Of a DNA stretch of 64,000 bases, positions 1 to 10,847 are shown in pieces. Below the pieces are notes generated by a model. It saw nothing but the letters and a program-made list of their open reading frames with translations, was not told where the DNA came from and did no database searches. Both the position numbers and the translations under genes were made by a program. The stretch lies in contig JAWPHD010010955.1 of NCBI GenBank assembly GCA_037043455.1, positions 24,211-88,210 on the forward strand, given 5' to 3'. Source of the DNA: Cyrtodaria siliqua. Taxonomy: Eukaryota > Mollusca > Bivalvia > Adapedonta > Hiatellidae. How positions within the stretch are numbered: the first letter of the stretch is position 1; each line of letters begins with the position of its first letter.

Positions 1-315
1 ATCGATTCGAATTAATTTCACGAGGCAGATGGAAATCTGACAAGGCATGCACTAGTTTTTGTTTCAAACCAGACAGGATGGGTGGGGTATGTTGTGTCCA
101 AGGCATGGTATTCCATTGTGGCAGAACTATAAAGTAGAGCATTGAGCTCATTGCTATAAGTAGATGCTATCGTGATATGGTTGCCATAGTGACATTAAAA
201 CCCCAAGCATACAATTAATACTGTAATAACAAGACGTTCTCATTAATATTTGCATAAATGTCTGTTGTTTTTAAACTTTCTATTTTTCGCAGCATGTGTT
301 TATTTTTTATTTCAG

Positions 316-444
316 TTGGATATGATCAAATGAAAGCGGGAGATTGTGTCGTGTGCTTCAACAAAGTCGACATCTTTAAAATTAGCAGAAAGCTTCAGTC
401 AATGGGCCACATATGTGCCATCATCTACGGGGGATTACCTCCAG
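316..444 (+). CDS. internal exon of a SUPV3L1/Suv3-type mitochondrial RNA helicase
   Basis: This is a 129-bp open segment bounded by a polypyrimidine tract and CAG acceptor (ending 315) and a GT donor (CCAG|GTATCT at 444/445). Both junctions are in phase 1, so the exon is symmetric. The 43 encoded residues contain AGDCVVCFN, then a stretch ending AIIYGGLPPG, which I recognise as the start of the second RecA-like domain of SUPV3L1, the ATP-dependent RNA/DNA helicase of the mitochondrial degradosome. The family normally has several hundred residues. Earlier exons must lie before the window, and I did not find the next exon (the motif V/VI region) downstream. Either the following intron is very long and full of transposons, or this is a stranded gene fragment. 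The family call is fairly secure; whether the exon is functional is not. Confidence 0.6.
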
Positions 445-1133
445 GTATCTTGAGAAAGCTTGCCTTATTATTAGGGCTATTTCATTAAAACAGGCCCGGG
501 ACCCAAGGAAAGCAATTTAATAAACATTTATGGGTGAAACCTTTTTTTTTTTTTTAAAAATCTTGTTCTTAAAAGTCAATTTTGCATCTGTTGCCGGGTG
601 GGTGTTCAATTTCAAAAGTGTCTTACTGGGGTCGCATGTATGTTATAATGGAATATCTCTTAGTCACCCAAAAGTAAAACCTGAGGGGGATTCTAGGATT
701 TCGCTTTGTCCATCCGTCCGTCTGTCCATCTCGCATTGGTTTCTGCTCATTTTAAAGAAACCCATTAGAGATGTTTTGTGAATATGTCTAGTATCAAAAT
801 AAAGGATGTGTTTGATTCTGGGCAAATTAATATACAAAATATTGGCCTTTCATACTTTCGCCTGTATGAGACTACGAGAGAACATGAGAACATATAAGAG
901 AAGTGGCTTCCACTCATTTTATAGAAATCCGTTCGAGATACTCAATGTATTTGTTGTGAGTATATGTCTAGTATCAAAACACAGGTCAGGTTTCATTGTG
1001 GTCTATTTCTAAAACATATTGACAGAGTTATGGGCCTTCCATACATTTGACAATGAGGCATATAAGACAAGTGGTTTCCGCTCTCTAAGTTAAGATTTTA
1101 ACGAAACTTCAACACATGCAGTATTGTAACAAT
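445..1133. repeat. intron/intergenic stretch with a duplicated diverged repeat
   Basis: There is no credible coding sequence here. From about 661 it holds repeat-like sequence with a (CCGT)-type tract at 711-730. Two related blocks follow, at about 755-870 and 925-1050. Both contain GTCTAGTATCAAAA followed by a stretch ending in GGCCTTyCATAC, so a roughly 165-bp unit appears to be present twice in diverged form. This resembles the other short-unit tandem repeats of the window. The short ORFs in it are not supported. Confidence 0.4.
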
Positions 1134-1607
1134 TAGGGCTGTGTATTGCCAGACCACTTCCGATAGAATACATATTGCAATACAGACATACCCATAAGCG
1201 ATACGATACACTTAAATAATTACTATTGGAGTAATATGTAATTAACAAATCGTGTTTTCCCTTCACTTTGATACAAAAACAAGACTGCATGTGACGTCAT
1301 TACGCCCTAGAGGGGTATGCTGAATTGAAAGCAAATGACCGCATTTAAACTGCGACATACACAAACATCTCAGTGGGCTAATTGGCGTCTTAATCCTTTT
1401 GTTATTGGATTAGCCTCTGTATAGAATAGTTTATTGTCGATTTTAAGAAGAATAAAATGCAAAATCTTATTATTTTCGTAATGCGTATTTAGCTTAACTT
1501 GATAGACTTTATGTCATCATGATATGGCTGATACGGGACTGTCCGATACAATACGTGTATTGTTAAGGTAAGGTATCGCAATATACAGGTATATCACGAC
1601 AGCCCTA
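1134..1607. mobile_element. hAT-type MITE with perfect 8-bp TSD
   Basis: The element starts TAGGGCTGT and ends ACAGCCCTA, giving short terminal inverted repeats. It is flanked on both sides by GTAACAAT (1126-1133 and 1608-1615). An 8-bp duplication is the hallmark of hAT transposases. Subterminal sequence is rich in GCGATAC and ATATTGCAATA motifs, also repeated inverted near the right end. It is 474 bp with no ORF of note, so it is a non-autonomous copy. Confidence 0.8.
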
Positions 1608-2437
1608 GTAACAATGCATCAACTTATTGTGATTATGACAATGCATTGATGCTAGTCTGAACTATAGATAACAATCACCGATTTATGATGAACTAATATA
1701 GCCCAATATAGGTGTCTTTGAAGTAGAATACCGCTTAAGCCGGTGCTAGCGGGCGTGAGAGGTGTTGCTTCTTTCATTACTTCTCATGAACAGACTCAAT
1801 AAAACCGAGTCTGCTGCTTTATTCTCGTAATTGTGTTTGTTGCTCCCAAAGGATCACCTTTATCAGTATTTATTAACAATGTTTTACATAGTTATAAATA
1901 CTAAAAAAAGGCTTGGTGATCTAATAATTCAGTCATTCAGTATCTTACCCCACCCATAGTGTACCTACAACAAAGTAAGTGCGAGTGTTTGTTTTTTTGT
2001 ATGGTGTTTACGTCATTTTCAACACGTAAGGTTATATATGACGATCGTTTTTTTGTGGTGGAGCCACCCACCTTTCCTGGGTATAACCAGTACTGTACAC
2101 CTCCCGCCATCCGTAAGAATCGCTAAGTGCGAGTGACCTCATTAACAGCTAGAGGGTAGGTCTAATATGATGACTGATGAACTAGGTATCAAAAAGGTAT
2201 TCAATTGTAATACATTTTCTTTGATGATTTATATTATTACCATATCATCCCCTATTTCTTAATAGTTTTATTTTGATATATTTACATTAACTTTTAATTA
2301 CTACTTAATTACTTCATCTTTCGTCGTTTTTTGCGCACAATATGACCTATTTATTTGTCGACGTGCCGTAAAACACCATTCATTTATTCATTGTGTCCAC
2401 CTTCTAATCAGTTATGAACTAACGAATAGGGCCTTTA
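1608..2437. other. non-coding stretch with one degraded SINE-like copy
   Basis: No gene is visible. About 1985-2135 is a diverged copy of the repeat also seen at 9125-9290, 56170-56394 and 63145-63383. The shared core includes TTTCCTGGGTATAACCAGTA, CTCCCGCCATCCGTAAGAAT and a TTTTGTGGT stretch. This copy lacks the tRNA-like head that the 63-kb copy has. The rest is AT-rich with nothing recognisable. Confidence 0.45.
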
Positions 2438-2575
2438 TTAGATCGCCTTGGCCGAAGGCTCATAGTGATTATTGGGATCACTCTGCGTCAGTCGTCGTCG
2501 TTAACTTTTCTTCAAACAACTTCTCCTCAGAAACCGATTAGCTAATTTTGACCAAACTTCACAAAGATGATTCTT
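2438..2575 (-). mobile_element. terminal fragment of a family II-like tandem-array element
   Basis: Read on the minus strand, this matches the last unit of the element at 51552-53233: a stretch about failing to relieve TTGGTCAAAATTAGC, then AAACCGATT/CGGTTTCTGAGGAGAAG, GTTTGAAGAAAAGTTAAC, then a GACGACGAC microsatellite, then a terminus ending in a CTAA-type sequence (TTAGATC on the plus strand at 2438). Only the 3' end is present, with no array. Confidence 0.5.
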
Positions 2576-2617
2576 AGATAGATAGATAGGCAAGCTCTAA
2601 TAAATGAGTCAAAAGCT

Positions 2618-3004
2618 TTGGTAGATTATAGAAGTAGAATTATTAATCTAATTTCATTAAGAGAGCTCATTGTGCCTAGAAAAACCGTTTCAGGTGAAGG
2701 GATGCAACAAAATAAAAATTCCTACAAAGTCAGTAATGATGGCCGCTATGGAATGTTACAAATTGATTTACCTAAGCTTGTTGGTCATCACAAACTTATT
2801 GCTAAACAGGGAGAAGCAATCATGATATACCTAAACGTAGACGATGATTTTATAGACTTGATAACAAAGCGTTATAATAATAAAAAAACTTATTCAAAGC
2901 TGTCTCAGAATGCTTTTAAGGAACTAACACAATTATCTGGTTTGCCGATTCACAAAGGTTCTTCAAAGTTCAAGAAGATTTTAGGAGGTTGTGTTGAAGT
3001 TTAA
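2618..3004 (+). pseudogene. unidentified ORF fragment upstream of the family B polymerase remnant
   Basis: This is a 128-codon open stretch ending in TAA 20 bp before the polymerase remnant, on the same strand and of similar AT-rich composition. It is lysine- and asparagine-rich, with a DDDFIDL segment and a C-terminal part reading PIHKGSSKFKKILGG. I do not recognise a domain. It is probably either another gene of the same Polinton-like element or the extreme N-terminal region of the polymerase cut off by a stop. No matching terminal inverted repeat of an element was found around it. Confidence 0.35.
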
Positions 3005-3025
3005 TATTACAATAGTCCTAATGAT

Positions 3026-5680
3026 TTGATGGATGATCTAGAGTTAGTATGTGGAAGTATCGATTCAGGAAATAATAGTCCACAGTTAATAAATAAAGGT
3101 ATTAGCATAATCGATGTATTATTAAAAATAGGTAAAATATCATCCAAAAAACATGAGCAACTATTTTCTAATGGTAAGCAAGCAGTAGAGATGCCAGGTA
3201 ACGATGAAAAAGTTTATTTTAAAAACTATAAAAGGCAACTAATGGTTCCCTTTGTTATATATGCTGATTTTGAAGCAGTAACCGAAAGTCTTTCTTCAGC
3301 ATCAAACAATCCTAAAAAATCACATACAGAAGCATATCAAAAGCATACTGATTGCAGTTACGGGTATAAAGTTGTTTGTTGTTATGATGATCAATATTCA
3401 AAACCAGTTGTAACGTATAGAGGACCAAATGCTGTTTACAAGTTTTTAGACAAAATGATAGAAGAAGAAAAGTGGTGCAAAAAAACTATGAATACACATT
3501 TTAAGAAAGATTTGGTGATGTCAAGAGAAGAAGAAGCTAGATTCCAAAAATCTAAATCATGTCATATTTGCGGTCATGGTTTTGTAACAACTCTTAAAAA
3601 GGGTAACGCTGGTAATAAAGTGGTATATGAAAACTTCATCAGAAAGGTCAGGGATCATTGTCATATAACTGGAAATTATAGGGGAAGCGCTCACACTATA
3701 TGTAATATTAATTTCAAGCTGACTGAAAAAATACCTGTCGTGTTTCATAACTTGAGAGGATATGATTCTCACTTTATAATGCAGCACATCGGAAAGTTTG
3801 AAAATAAAATAAATGTTATACTAAATAACATGGAAAAGTACATGGCTTTTATGTTAGGACAACGTTTGGTGTTTATTGACAGTTTTCAGTCTATGTCTCA
3901 GTCATTAGAAAATTTAGTAAAAAACGTTCCGTCGTTTCAGTATATCTCTCAGGAATACTCTGGCGACAAGTTAGAATTAATAAAAAGAAAAGGTGTTTAT
4001 CCTTATGATTACATGAATAGTTTTAAACGCTTCAATGATACTAATTTACTTGGTAAAGATAGCTTTATTCTCAATTAAATGATGAGCACATTTCAGATGC
4101 AGATTATGAACACGCTAAAAAAATATGGAAAACATTTAAGATTAAAAATATGGGAGAATATCATGACCTGTATCTTAAGACTGATGTATTGTTGCTGACA
4201 GATGTTTTTGAAAACTTTAGAAAAATGTGTATCGAGTATTACATATTAGATCCTTGTCATTAATTTAGTAGTCCTGGTTTAGCTTGGGATGCATGTTAAG
4301 ATGACTGGTATCCAGCTTGATTTAATCACTGATATTGATCAATATTTGTTTGTGGAAAAAGGATTAAGAGGCGGCACGAGTTATATTGCAAACAGATATT
4401 CACAGGCTAACAATAAATATATGAAAAACTATGACAAGAAAAAAGAAAGCAAGTACATAATATAATCTTGATGCTAATAACTTGTATGGGTAGGCTATGT
4501 GTCAACCGTTACCTACTGGTAACTTCAAGTGGGTTAACAAGATTGAAAAAGGAAAATCAAATTACATTGTTGAGTGTGATATCGAGTATCCTGAGAAACT
4601 GCATGACACGCATAATGATTATCCTCTCGCCCCAGAAAGTTTAAATATCAAAGATGAGTGGTTGTCAGACTATTGTAAAATTTAAAACAAAAGTTTAATT
4701 TAGGATCTAGTAAAGTTAACAAACTTGTTACGACGAAGAAAAATAAAGAAAAGTATGTCGTGCATTTTAGAAACTTAGAATTGTATAAAAAGCTTGGATT
4801 AAAGGTAACAAAAATACACCGAATACTACAGTTCGACGAATCACAGTGGTTAAAGACATACATAGACTTTAATACTGCTAAGAGAACAGCTGGTAAAAAT
4901 GCTTTTGAAAAGGATTTCTTCAAACTGATGAACAATTCAGTTTTTGGTAAAACTATGGAAAATTTGAGAAAAAGAATTAATGTTAAATTGACTCACGACG
5001 AGGAGGTTCTCTTAAAATATGCAGCAAGACCTTCATTTATTTCTTGTAAAATGTTTAATGAAAATTTATTTGCCATAAACAGAATAAAAGAACGATTAGT
5101 TTTAAATCGTCCTATCTATGTTGATATGTGTATTTTAGACTTGTCAAAATATTTGATGTATGATTTCCATTACAACTACATTAAAAATAAATATGATAAA
5201 AAAGCTAAATTATTATTTACTGATACCGATTCCTTGTGTTATGAAATAAAAACAAAAGATGTGTATGCAGACTTTTACAAGGATGAAGAACTTTTTGATA
5301 ATAGTGATTATAATCCAAAAAGTAAGTTTCATTTTAATGATAATAAAAAGGTTATTGGCAAGATGAAAGATGAAACTTGCGGAATACCCATTGTTGAATT
5401 TGTTGGACTACGAAGTAAACTATATTCATATATGTTAGACAATGAGGTTAGTACAAAGAAATGTAAGGGTGTTAAAAAGTGTGTTGTTAAAAAACAGATA
5501 GTATATGATGATTACAAAAAGATTTTGTTTACGGCAACAGAATCTCACCATGAGATGAAAGTCATCAGATCACAAAAGCATGACATAAGCAGCTATGTAA
5601 TAAATAAAAAAAGTTTATCAGCTTATGATGATAAACGGTACATACTAGATAATGGGCAAGATACCTTAGCATACCAGTAA
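3026..5680 (+). pseudogene. decayed protein-primed family B DNA polymerase (Polinton/Maverick-type, DNA_pol_B_2)
   Basis: The hallmarks appear in the expected order. The Exo I motif YADFEA is near 3259-3276. A Cys/His cluster (CHICGHGF followed by DHCHITGNYRG, 3560-3690) looks like an HNH/endonuclease VII-type insertion. Exo II is FHNLRGYDSHF near 3745 and Exo III is a YLKTD segment near 4170. A Pol A/II-type block contains LMNNSVFGKTME (4924-4959), and the catalytic DTDSL block is at 5221-5236. Proteins of this class replicate linear mobile elements and viruses by protein priming. The copy is dead: the reading frame is lost near 4065, there is a stop near 4261, a shift near 4290, further breaks near 4460 and 4495, and one near 4680. 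No integrase, capsid or packaging ATPase of a Polinton is visible nearby, so it is an isolated fragment. Confidence 0.8.
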
Positions 5681-7250
5681 AATACTGCATGGTAAAACAT
5701 GATATGCAAAGTGATGATGAAGACTTTGCTTAATGAGTTGCAAATGTTTTAGTTATTTACAAAATTAATAGAAACTGAGGGTTTTGGTAAAGTTCTTCCT
5801 AAGCGAAGGGTAATCAAGCAGTTTTGTGTAGTTGTGTGGGATCTGGCAGCAAGCATGTCATCGTCATTTTTGACGTTTTGAAAATGTTTGTGTCAAAGTC
5901 AACAGGAGACAACTAATAATGGTTGATTATTTGTCGCGAGGGAGGAACTGTGCTTATACTCTCAGTTTCTATACTACTTACTTGTATATAATATTATTTG
6001 CGATGATGCAAATAGTAGTGTTATTATATTAATATTACATTATAAATTCTTCTTTTGTATTTCATTTTCTATTGATCAAGTCCTCAGAATTCACCAGAAT
6101 GCGTCATTTACAGGGTAAGTTCGAAAAAAAAATCTCTGGGGAAAATCCCCAACTCCTAAACCACCACCTTCACCGCCCCAATGTTTAACTCTTTCCGGTG
6201 TATAATGCTTGCTCTGAGACTCTTACCCACCCGATAAAGTAATCAGAAGAAAACAGAAAAACGCATCGTACTTTAGTCGAGTGCTGAACAAATTAGGTGC
6301 CCATATCCAGGACGATTAGGTGCCCCGATCAAATGCGTAAATTGTAAGATTTTTCAATGCAGCAAGAATTTTCTATACTTTCCTATTACACGGTACATTA
6401 AATACAATAAAGTCGATTAAATGATCTCAAAATGAAATCTAAAAACGTCTATAAACTAATGAAAAAATCATTTCAAATGATCAATACTCGCCTTTGCCCA
6501 AGCAGAATCAAACACTAAATTGTGTCGATTTCACAAACATTACAAAGAGACAGTGTGGTACATAAGGCGAACATATCATTGATTGACTACAATATCATTA
6601 TGTTCCGCGAAACCATTAAAATTACTAAATAAAACATAATCAAATAATCCAACAACAAAGAAGGTCACTAGATCGGTTATCCCAAAACAACAGTGAATAT
6701 TAGGAGCCCATCCGTAACGATTAGGAGTTGAATTCGACTTTTATCCCTGAAAATTCGTTCTGATCATGCGCCGTGTAAATGCGTAATTTAAATCTACGGC
6801 TGTGTAATGCTGTGTGTTTTGTTGAGAGCTCGATATGTATGGCTAGATATGTTAGTCACGCCGTTTACATACATGTGCAAGCGGAAGTAAGCGGAAGTAA
6901 GGCAAATATACCAGTTTATATCCTTATCATGCTTATCCACGGATGAAGCTACGATGTATTGATTATCATGGTAAGTAGATCGATATTTACGTTACTCATC
7001 TTAATCATTATTATGTAATAGTAGTGTACTTTCTTATCGAGTTGGTTGATTTAAACATCGAGATCGAGGTGTTTCAATAAATCGACGAGATGAGACCGTA
7101 CCCTATTTGTTTTGTAGCATGTTTCATCTGTCTGCTGCCATACTTAGTTTTAGCACGGTCGCTGACATTTCCTTTGTATTTGCACAGTTGTAAATCATTT
7201 AATAGAAAGTAACATTTGTCAGAATGACTGGTGTACTGTAACTACCGTTT
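5681..7250. other. non-coding stretch, nothing recognised
   Basis: No coding stretch or complete element is visible in these 1.6 kb. Two short related passages occur at 6293-6345 and 6700-6735, each containing GATTAGGnGC flanked by CCCAT-type sequence. A GCGGAAGTAA unit is tandemly doubled near 6881-6900. Confidence 0.3.
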
Positions 7251-8749
7251 TTAGCTCTACTGATCAGAGATCAGAGATCAGCAGAGCTTATACCGTGGTG
7301 CGGCGTCCGTTGTCCGTCCGTCCGTCCGTCCGTCCGTCTGTCTGTCCGTAAACTTTTTATTGTAGCGACTACTCCTCTGACACTACTTAATGGATTTTCA
7401 TGAAACTTTATAGAAATGTTGCCGGTGAAGTCTAGTTGATCCTAGCAAAAATGCATGTTGATCTGAAATCCAAGATGGCCGCCAAATCTAAAAATAGATT
7501 TTTAAAAAACAAGATTGTAGCGACTACTTCTTGCAAACTCTAAGTGATATTGATATGGGACTTTTTCTAAAATGATCAGCATGACATGATGTTGGTCCTT
7601 GTCGAAAATCGTTTTGATTCGACGTTATACATGGCTGCCAGCGGCCATCTTTGTTTACATAGAGTTATTTAGTAAAAACGTGTAGCGACTTCTCCTCTGA
7701 AACTACTCTACGGATTTCCATGAAACTTCACAGGAATGTTGGTCTTCATGTCTATTTGATCCTAGCAAATTTCAGGTCGGCCGGAAATTCAAGATGACCG
7801 CCACGGCTAAAAATACATTTTCAAAAAACAAATTTGTAGCGTCTACTTCTTGAAAACTATAAGTGATATTGATATGCATTTTTTTCCTAAAATGATCAGT
7901 ATGACATGATGCTGATCCTTCTCGAAAATTATTTTGATTCGACATTTAACATGGCTGCCAGCGGCCATCTTTATTTACATAGAGTTATATAATGGAAACT
8001 TGTAGCGACTACTCCTCTGAAACTACTTGACGAATATTCATGAAAATTCAAACGAATGCTGCTCTTGATGTCTAATTGATCCTAACAAAACTTCAGGTCG
8101 GCCGAAAATTCAAGATGACCGCCACGGCTAAAAATAGATTTTCAAAAAACAAGTTTGTAGCGACTACTTCTTGAAAACTTTAAGTCGTATTGATATGGGA
8201 CTTTTTCTAAAATGATCAACATGACATGATGTTGGTCCTTGTCAAAATTGTCTTGATTCGATGTTAAACATGGCTGTCAGCGGCCATCTTTGTTTACATA
8301 AGAGTTATCCAGTAAAAACTTGTAGCGACTACTCCTCTGTAACTACTCTACGGATTTTTATAAACTTCACAAGAATGTTGCTCTTGATGTCTAATTGATC
8401 CTAGCAAAATTTCAGGTCGACCGAAAAATTAAGATGGCCGCCATGGCTAAAAATAGATTTTAAAAATACAAGTTTGTAGCGACTACTTCTTGAAAACTAT
8501 AAGTGATATTGATATGGGACTTTTTCTAAAATGGTCAGTATGACATGATGTTGATCCTTATCAAACAACATTTTAATTTAACGTTAAACATGGCGCCAGC
8601 GGCCATCTTTGTTTACATAGTTATATAATGAAAACTTGTAGCGACTATTCCTCTGAAACTACTTGACGGATTTTCATGAAATTTCACAGGAATGCTGATC
8701 TAGCTATCAAAAACCTGTCAGTAGAGCTTCAAGGTCATTGACCTCTTGT
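7251..8749 (-). mobile_element. family I tandem-array element, complete copy
   Basis: On the minus strand the element starts ACAAGAGGTCAATGACCTT (8749 downward, containing a palindrome) and ends in a hairpin closing GAGCTAA (7251). On the plus strand that hairpin is TTAGCTCTACTGATC...GATCAGCAGAGCTTAT. A (CCGT)n tract at 7309-7350 lies next to the hairpin. The body is an array in which TGTAGCGACT recurs at 7361, 7681, 8001, 8321 and 8637. The period is 320 bp (the last 316), and each period is divided by a second related half beginning at 7516, 7835, 8156 and 8475. There is no coding capacity, so movement must depend on proteins supplied elsewhere. The same family is at 48-55.6 kb in the opposite orientation. 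Confidence 0.75.
7361..8700 (-). repeat. higher-order tandem array, 320-bp dimer of about 155 + 165 bp halves
   Basis: The distances between successive TGTAG anchors alternate 155, 165, 154, 166, 155, 165, 154 and 162 bp. One half carries ACTCCTCTGAAACTAC, and the other carries ACTTCTTGAAAACTAT. The constant order of the two halves shows that the 320-bp dimer, not the half-unit, is the amplified unit. Confidence 0.8.
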
Positions 8750-9392
8750 TTAAGTTAAGAGTATGTAAGTTAGAGTATGGCAGACATATGAAATGGACAT
8801 ACTACAAAACAAATAGCGTCGTTGCTTGATAAAAACACCTTAATGGGCTACAACTATCTCGATGTTTCAATCAACCAACTGGATGAGACCGTATTATATT
8901 ACTTAAAGTATACCAGTCATCCTGTCAGGTGTTATTTCAATTAAATTATTTACAACTGTGCCAATACAAAGGAAATGCCAGAAACCATGCTACAAATAGA
9001 TATACAAATCCATTATTTACCAGTAAGGATTACAAAATAAGAACAAACAGCAAATAAATCAAAACATTCAATACAATTTGGGAAATGTATCCAGAAATCA
9101 TTTGAATTATAAAGTTTGTTTTGTTTGAATGGTGTATTACGTCGTTTTAGCACATGTCAGGCCATATATTTTGTGGTAGATGCAGACCACCCCATGTTTC
9201 CTGTATAGAACCAGTAATGTATACCTCCCGCCATTCGCAAGAATCGACACTTTCTCACTTGACAAGTCGAGCTCCCAAAATGGGTTTATGACTATCGAAT
9301 ATGATAAATGCACGCACATACTTAAATACAGCATGTATATGTAAAGTGTAGCATATAGTAATCGCACCGTCCGTCCGTCAGTCCGCAATTCG
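8750..9392. other. non-coding stretch with a degraded SINE-like copy
   Basis: About 9125-9290 repeats the core also seen near 2.0, 56.2 and 63.2 kb (GTTTGAATGG, TTTTAGCACATGTCAGGCCA, TTTGTGGTAGA, AACCAGTAATGTATACCTCC). The tRNA-like head is absent. A CCGTCCGTCAGTCCG tract at 9367-9385 leads into the next array. Nothing else is recognised. Confidence 0.45.
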
Positions 9393-9860
9393 TGTCCGGA
9401 CTGTACCTTCAAAACCCTTGCCTGGATTTTTAATTAACTTGGCACAAGTGATCACCATAACTCGACGATGTGTCGCGCGCAAAACCCAGGTCCGTACCTC
9501 AAAGGTCAACACTTGCAGTTCATATGTCAAAAACAGGTACGCAATTTCGTGTCCGGACCGTAACGTCACAACCCATGCAGAGATTTTAAATAACTTGGCA
9601 CAACTGATCACCATAACAAGACGATGTGTCGCGCGCAAAACCCAGGTCCGTTCCTCAAAGGTCAAGGTCACATTTGCAGTTTATAGGTAAAAAACAGGTA
9701 CGTATTTTTGTGTCCGGACCGTAACGTCACAACCCCTGCAGGGATTTTTAAATAACTTGGCACAACTGATCAAGACGACGTGATGACGTGTCGTGCACAA
9801 AATCCAGGTCCATGGCTCCAAGGTCAAGGTCACACTTAGAGGTCAAAGGTCACTTCGGGG
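9393..9860 (+). repeat. three-copy tandem repeat of about 160 bp
   Basis: TGTCCGGAC(T/C)GTA recurs at 9393, 9550 and 9711, giving periods of 157 and 161 bp. Each unit continues with AACTTGGCACAA, GATGTGTCGCGCGCAAAA-type sequence, CCAGGTCC and AAGGTCAAGGTCA. The open frames crossing it on both strands come from the repeat and are not genes. It is preceded by a CCGT microsatellite like that in family I, but no complete element ends were found. Confidence 0.75.
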
Positions 9861-9980
9861 GCATTTTTTGTTTCTTTACAGTGTTAAACATCTATTACAC
9901 GATACCTTTATTCAAGATATGCACTCCCGTTTGGAAAATTCAAGCAGAGCTAATTTTTACACATTGATAGTAGATAACTG

Positions 9981-10729
9981 TAGTATGTGAATTATTAGGT
10001 GTAGAAATCACACTTAATAATGATCTTAAATAACAATCTTAACATTATATAACTTACATTACGACAAGTAAATTGATGTACAACTAAACTTGTATTCATC
10101 ATATATAAAATAGACAGTGTACCTTTAAAATAAACCTGTAAGCAAATTAATACAAATCACTACTTCAATGCACATCACTATAGACTGACCACACAAGTGA
10201 CCAATCAGATCATTGCTTACCTGAAATGCATTTTCCCGCTTTCTGTCTTTGTGTCAGATCTTGGAAAAACACCTTAGAGTCTACATGAGTTTTCTTGAAA
10301 GTTGTATTGAAGGTATTGTTTCCCTCTTTTTCTCTTTTATTGTGTATATTGATAATTCTGAGATTTTCTGGAGTTGTCTTGGATTGAATTGGATTGTTTC
10401 AATCTAGTTATTTATTTTAACATTTTGCACAACTAATCAAATGCATGCACTTCTAATTTGCAGTGAGCAGATTGTGAGAATGAACAAAGCCATGCATGTA
10501 AAAGGCCTCTAGAGCAAAACTCTAGGTAGGTTATGAAATTGTAGGCTATAGCATTGTAAATTGTAAACATATTTGTATGTATATTACTATTGTATTAAGC
10601 TCTGACATAAATATTACTCTAGGAAATATATCAGCATCTCTATATTTAGTAAATATATGAGTGGATCAATTATTTAGCAATGTTTTGACTAAATTATGTT
10701 ACTGCAAAGTTGACATGTATTATTGTTAA
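9981..10729 (+). repeat. left arm of a 749-bp inverted repeat pair
   Basis: The sequence from TAGTATGTGAATTATTAGGT to TATTGTTAA is found again in reverse complement at 14582-15329. The two arms differ at only a handful of positions by eye. The arms enclose 3.85 kb that contains the gag-like gene. They are inverted, so they are not ordinary LTRs. Confidence 0.85.
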
Positions 10730-10847
10730 TATGTTAAATATATGTAATCCTACTTATTATTATATGTATGTATTTTCAGGACCATAAATAAATAAATATA
10801 GTACGGAGCAACGTATAATAAACTATTTACAAACTTATACTGGACTA

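Noticed and set aside
7361..8700. Possible CRISPR array
   Set aside because: The repeats are 155-320 bp with no short unique spacers, and the genome is eukaryotic.
9378..9690. ORFs of about 90 codons on both strands
   Set aside because: They follow the 160-bp tandem repeat and have no independent support.
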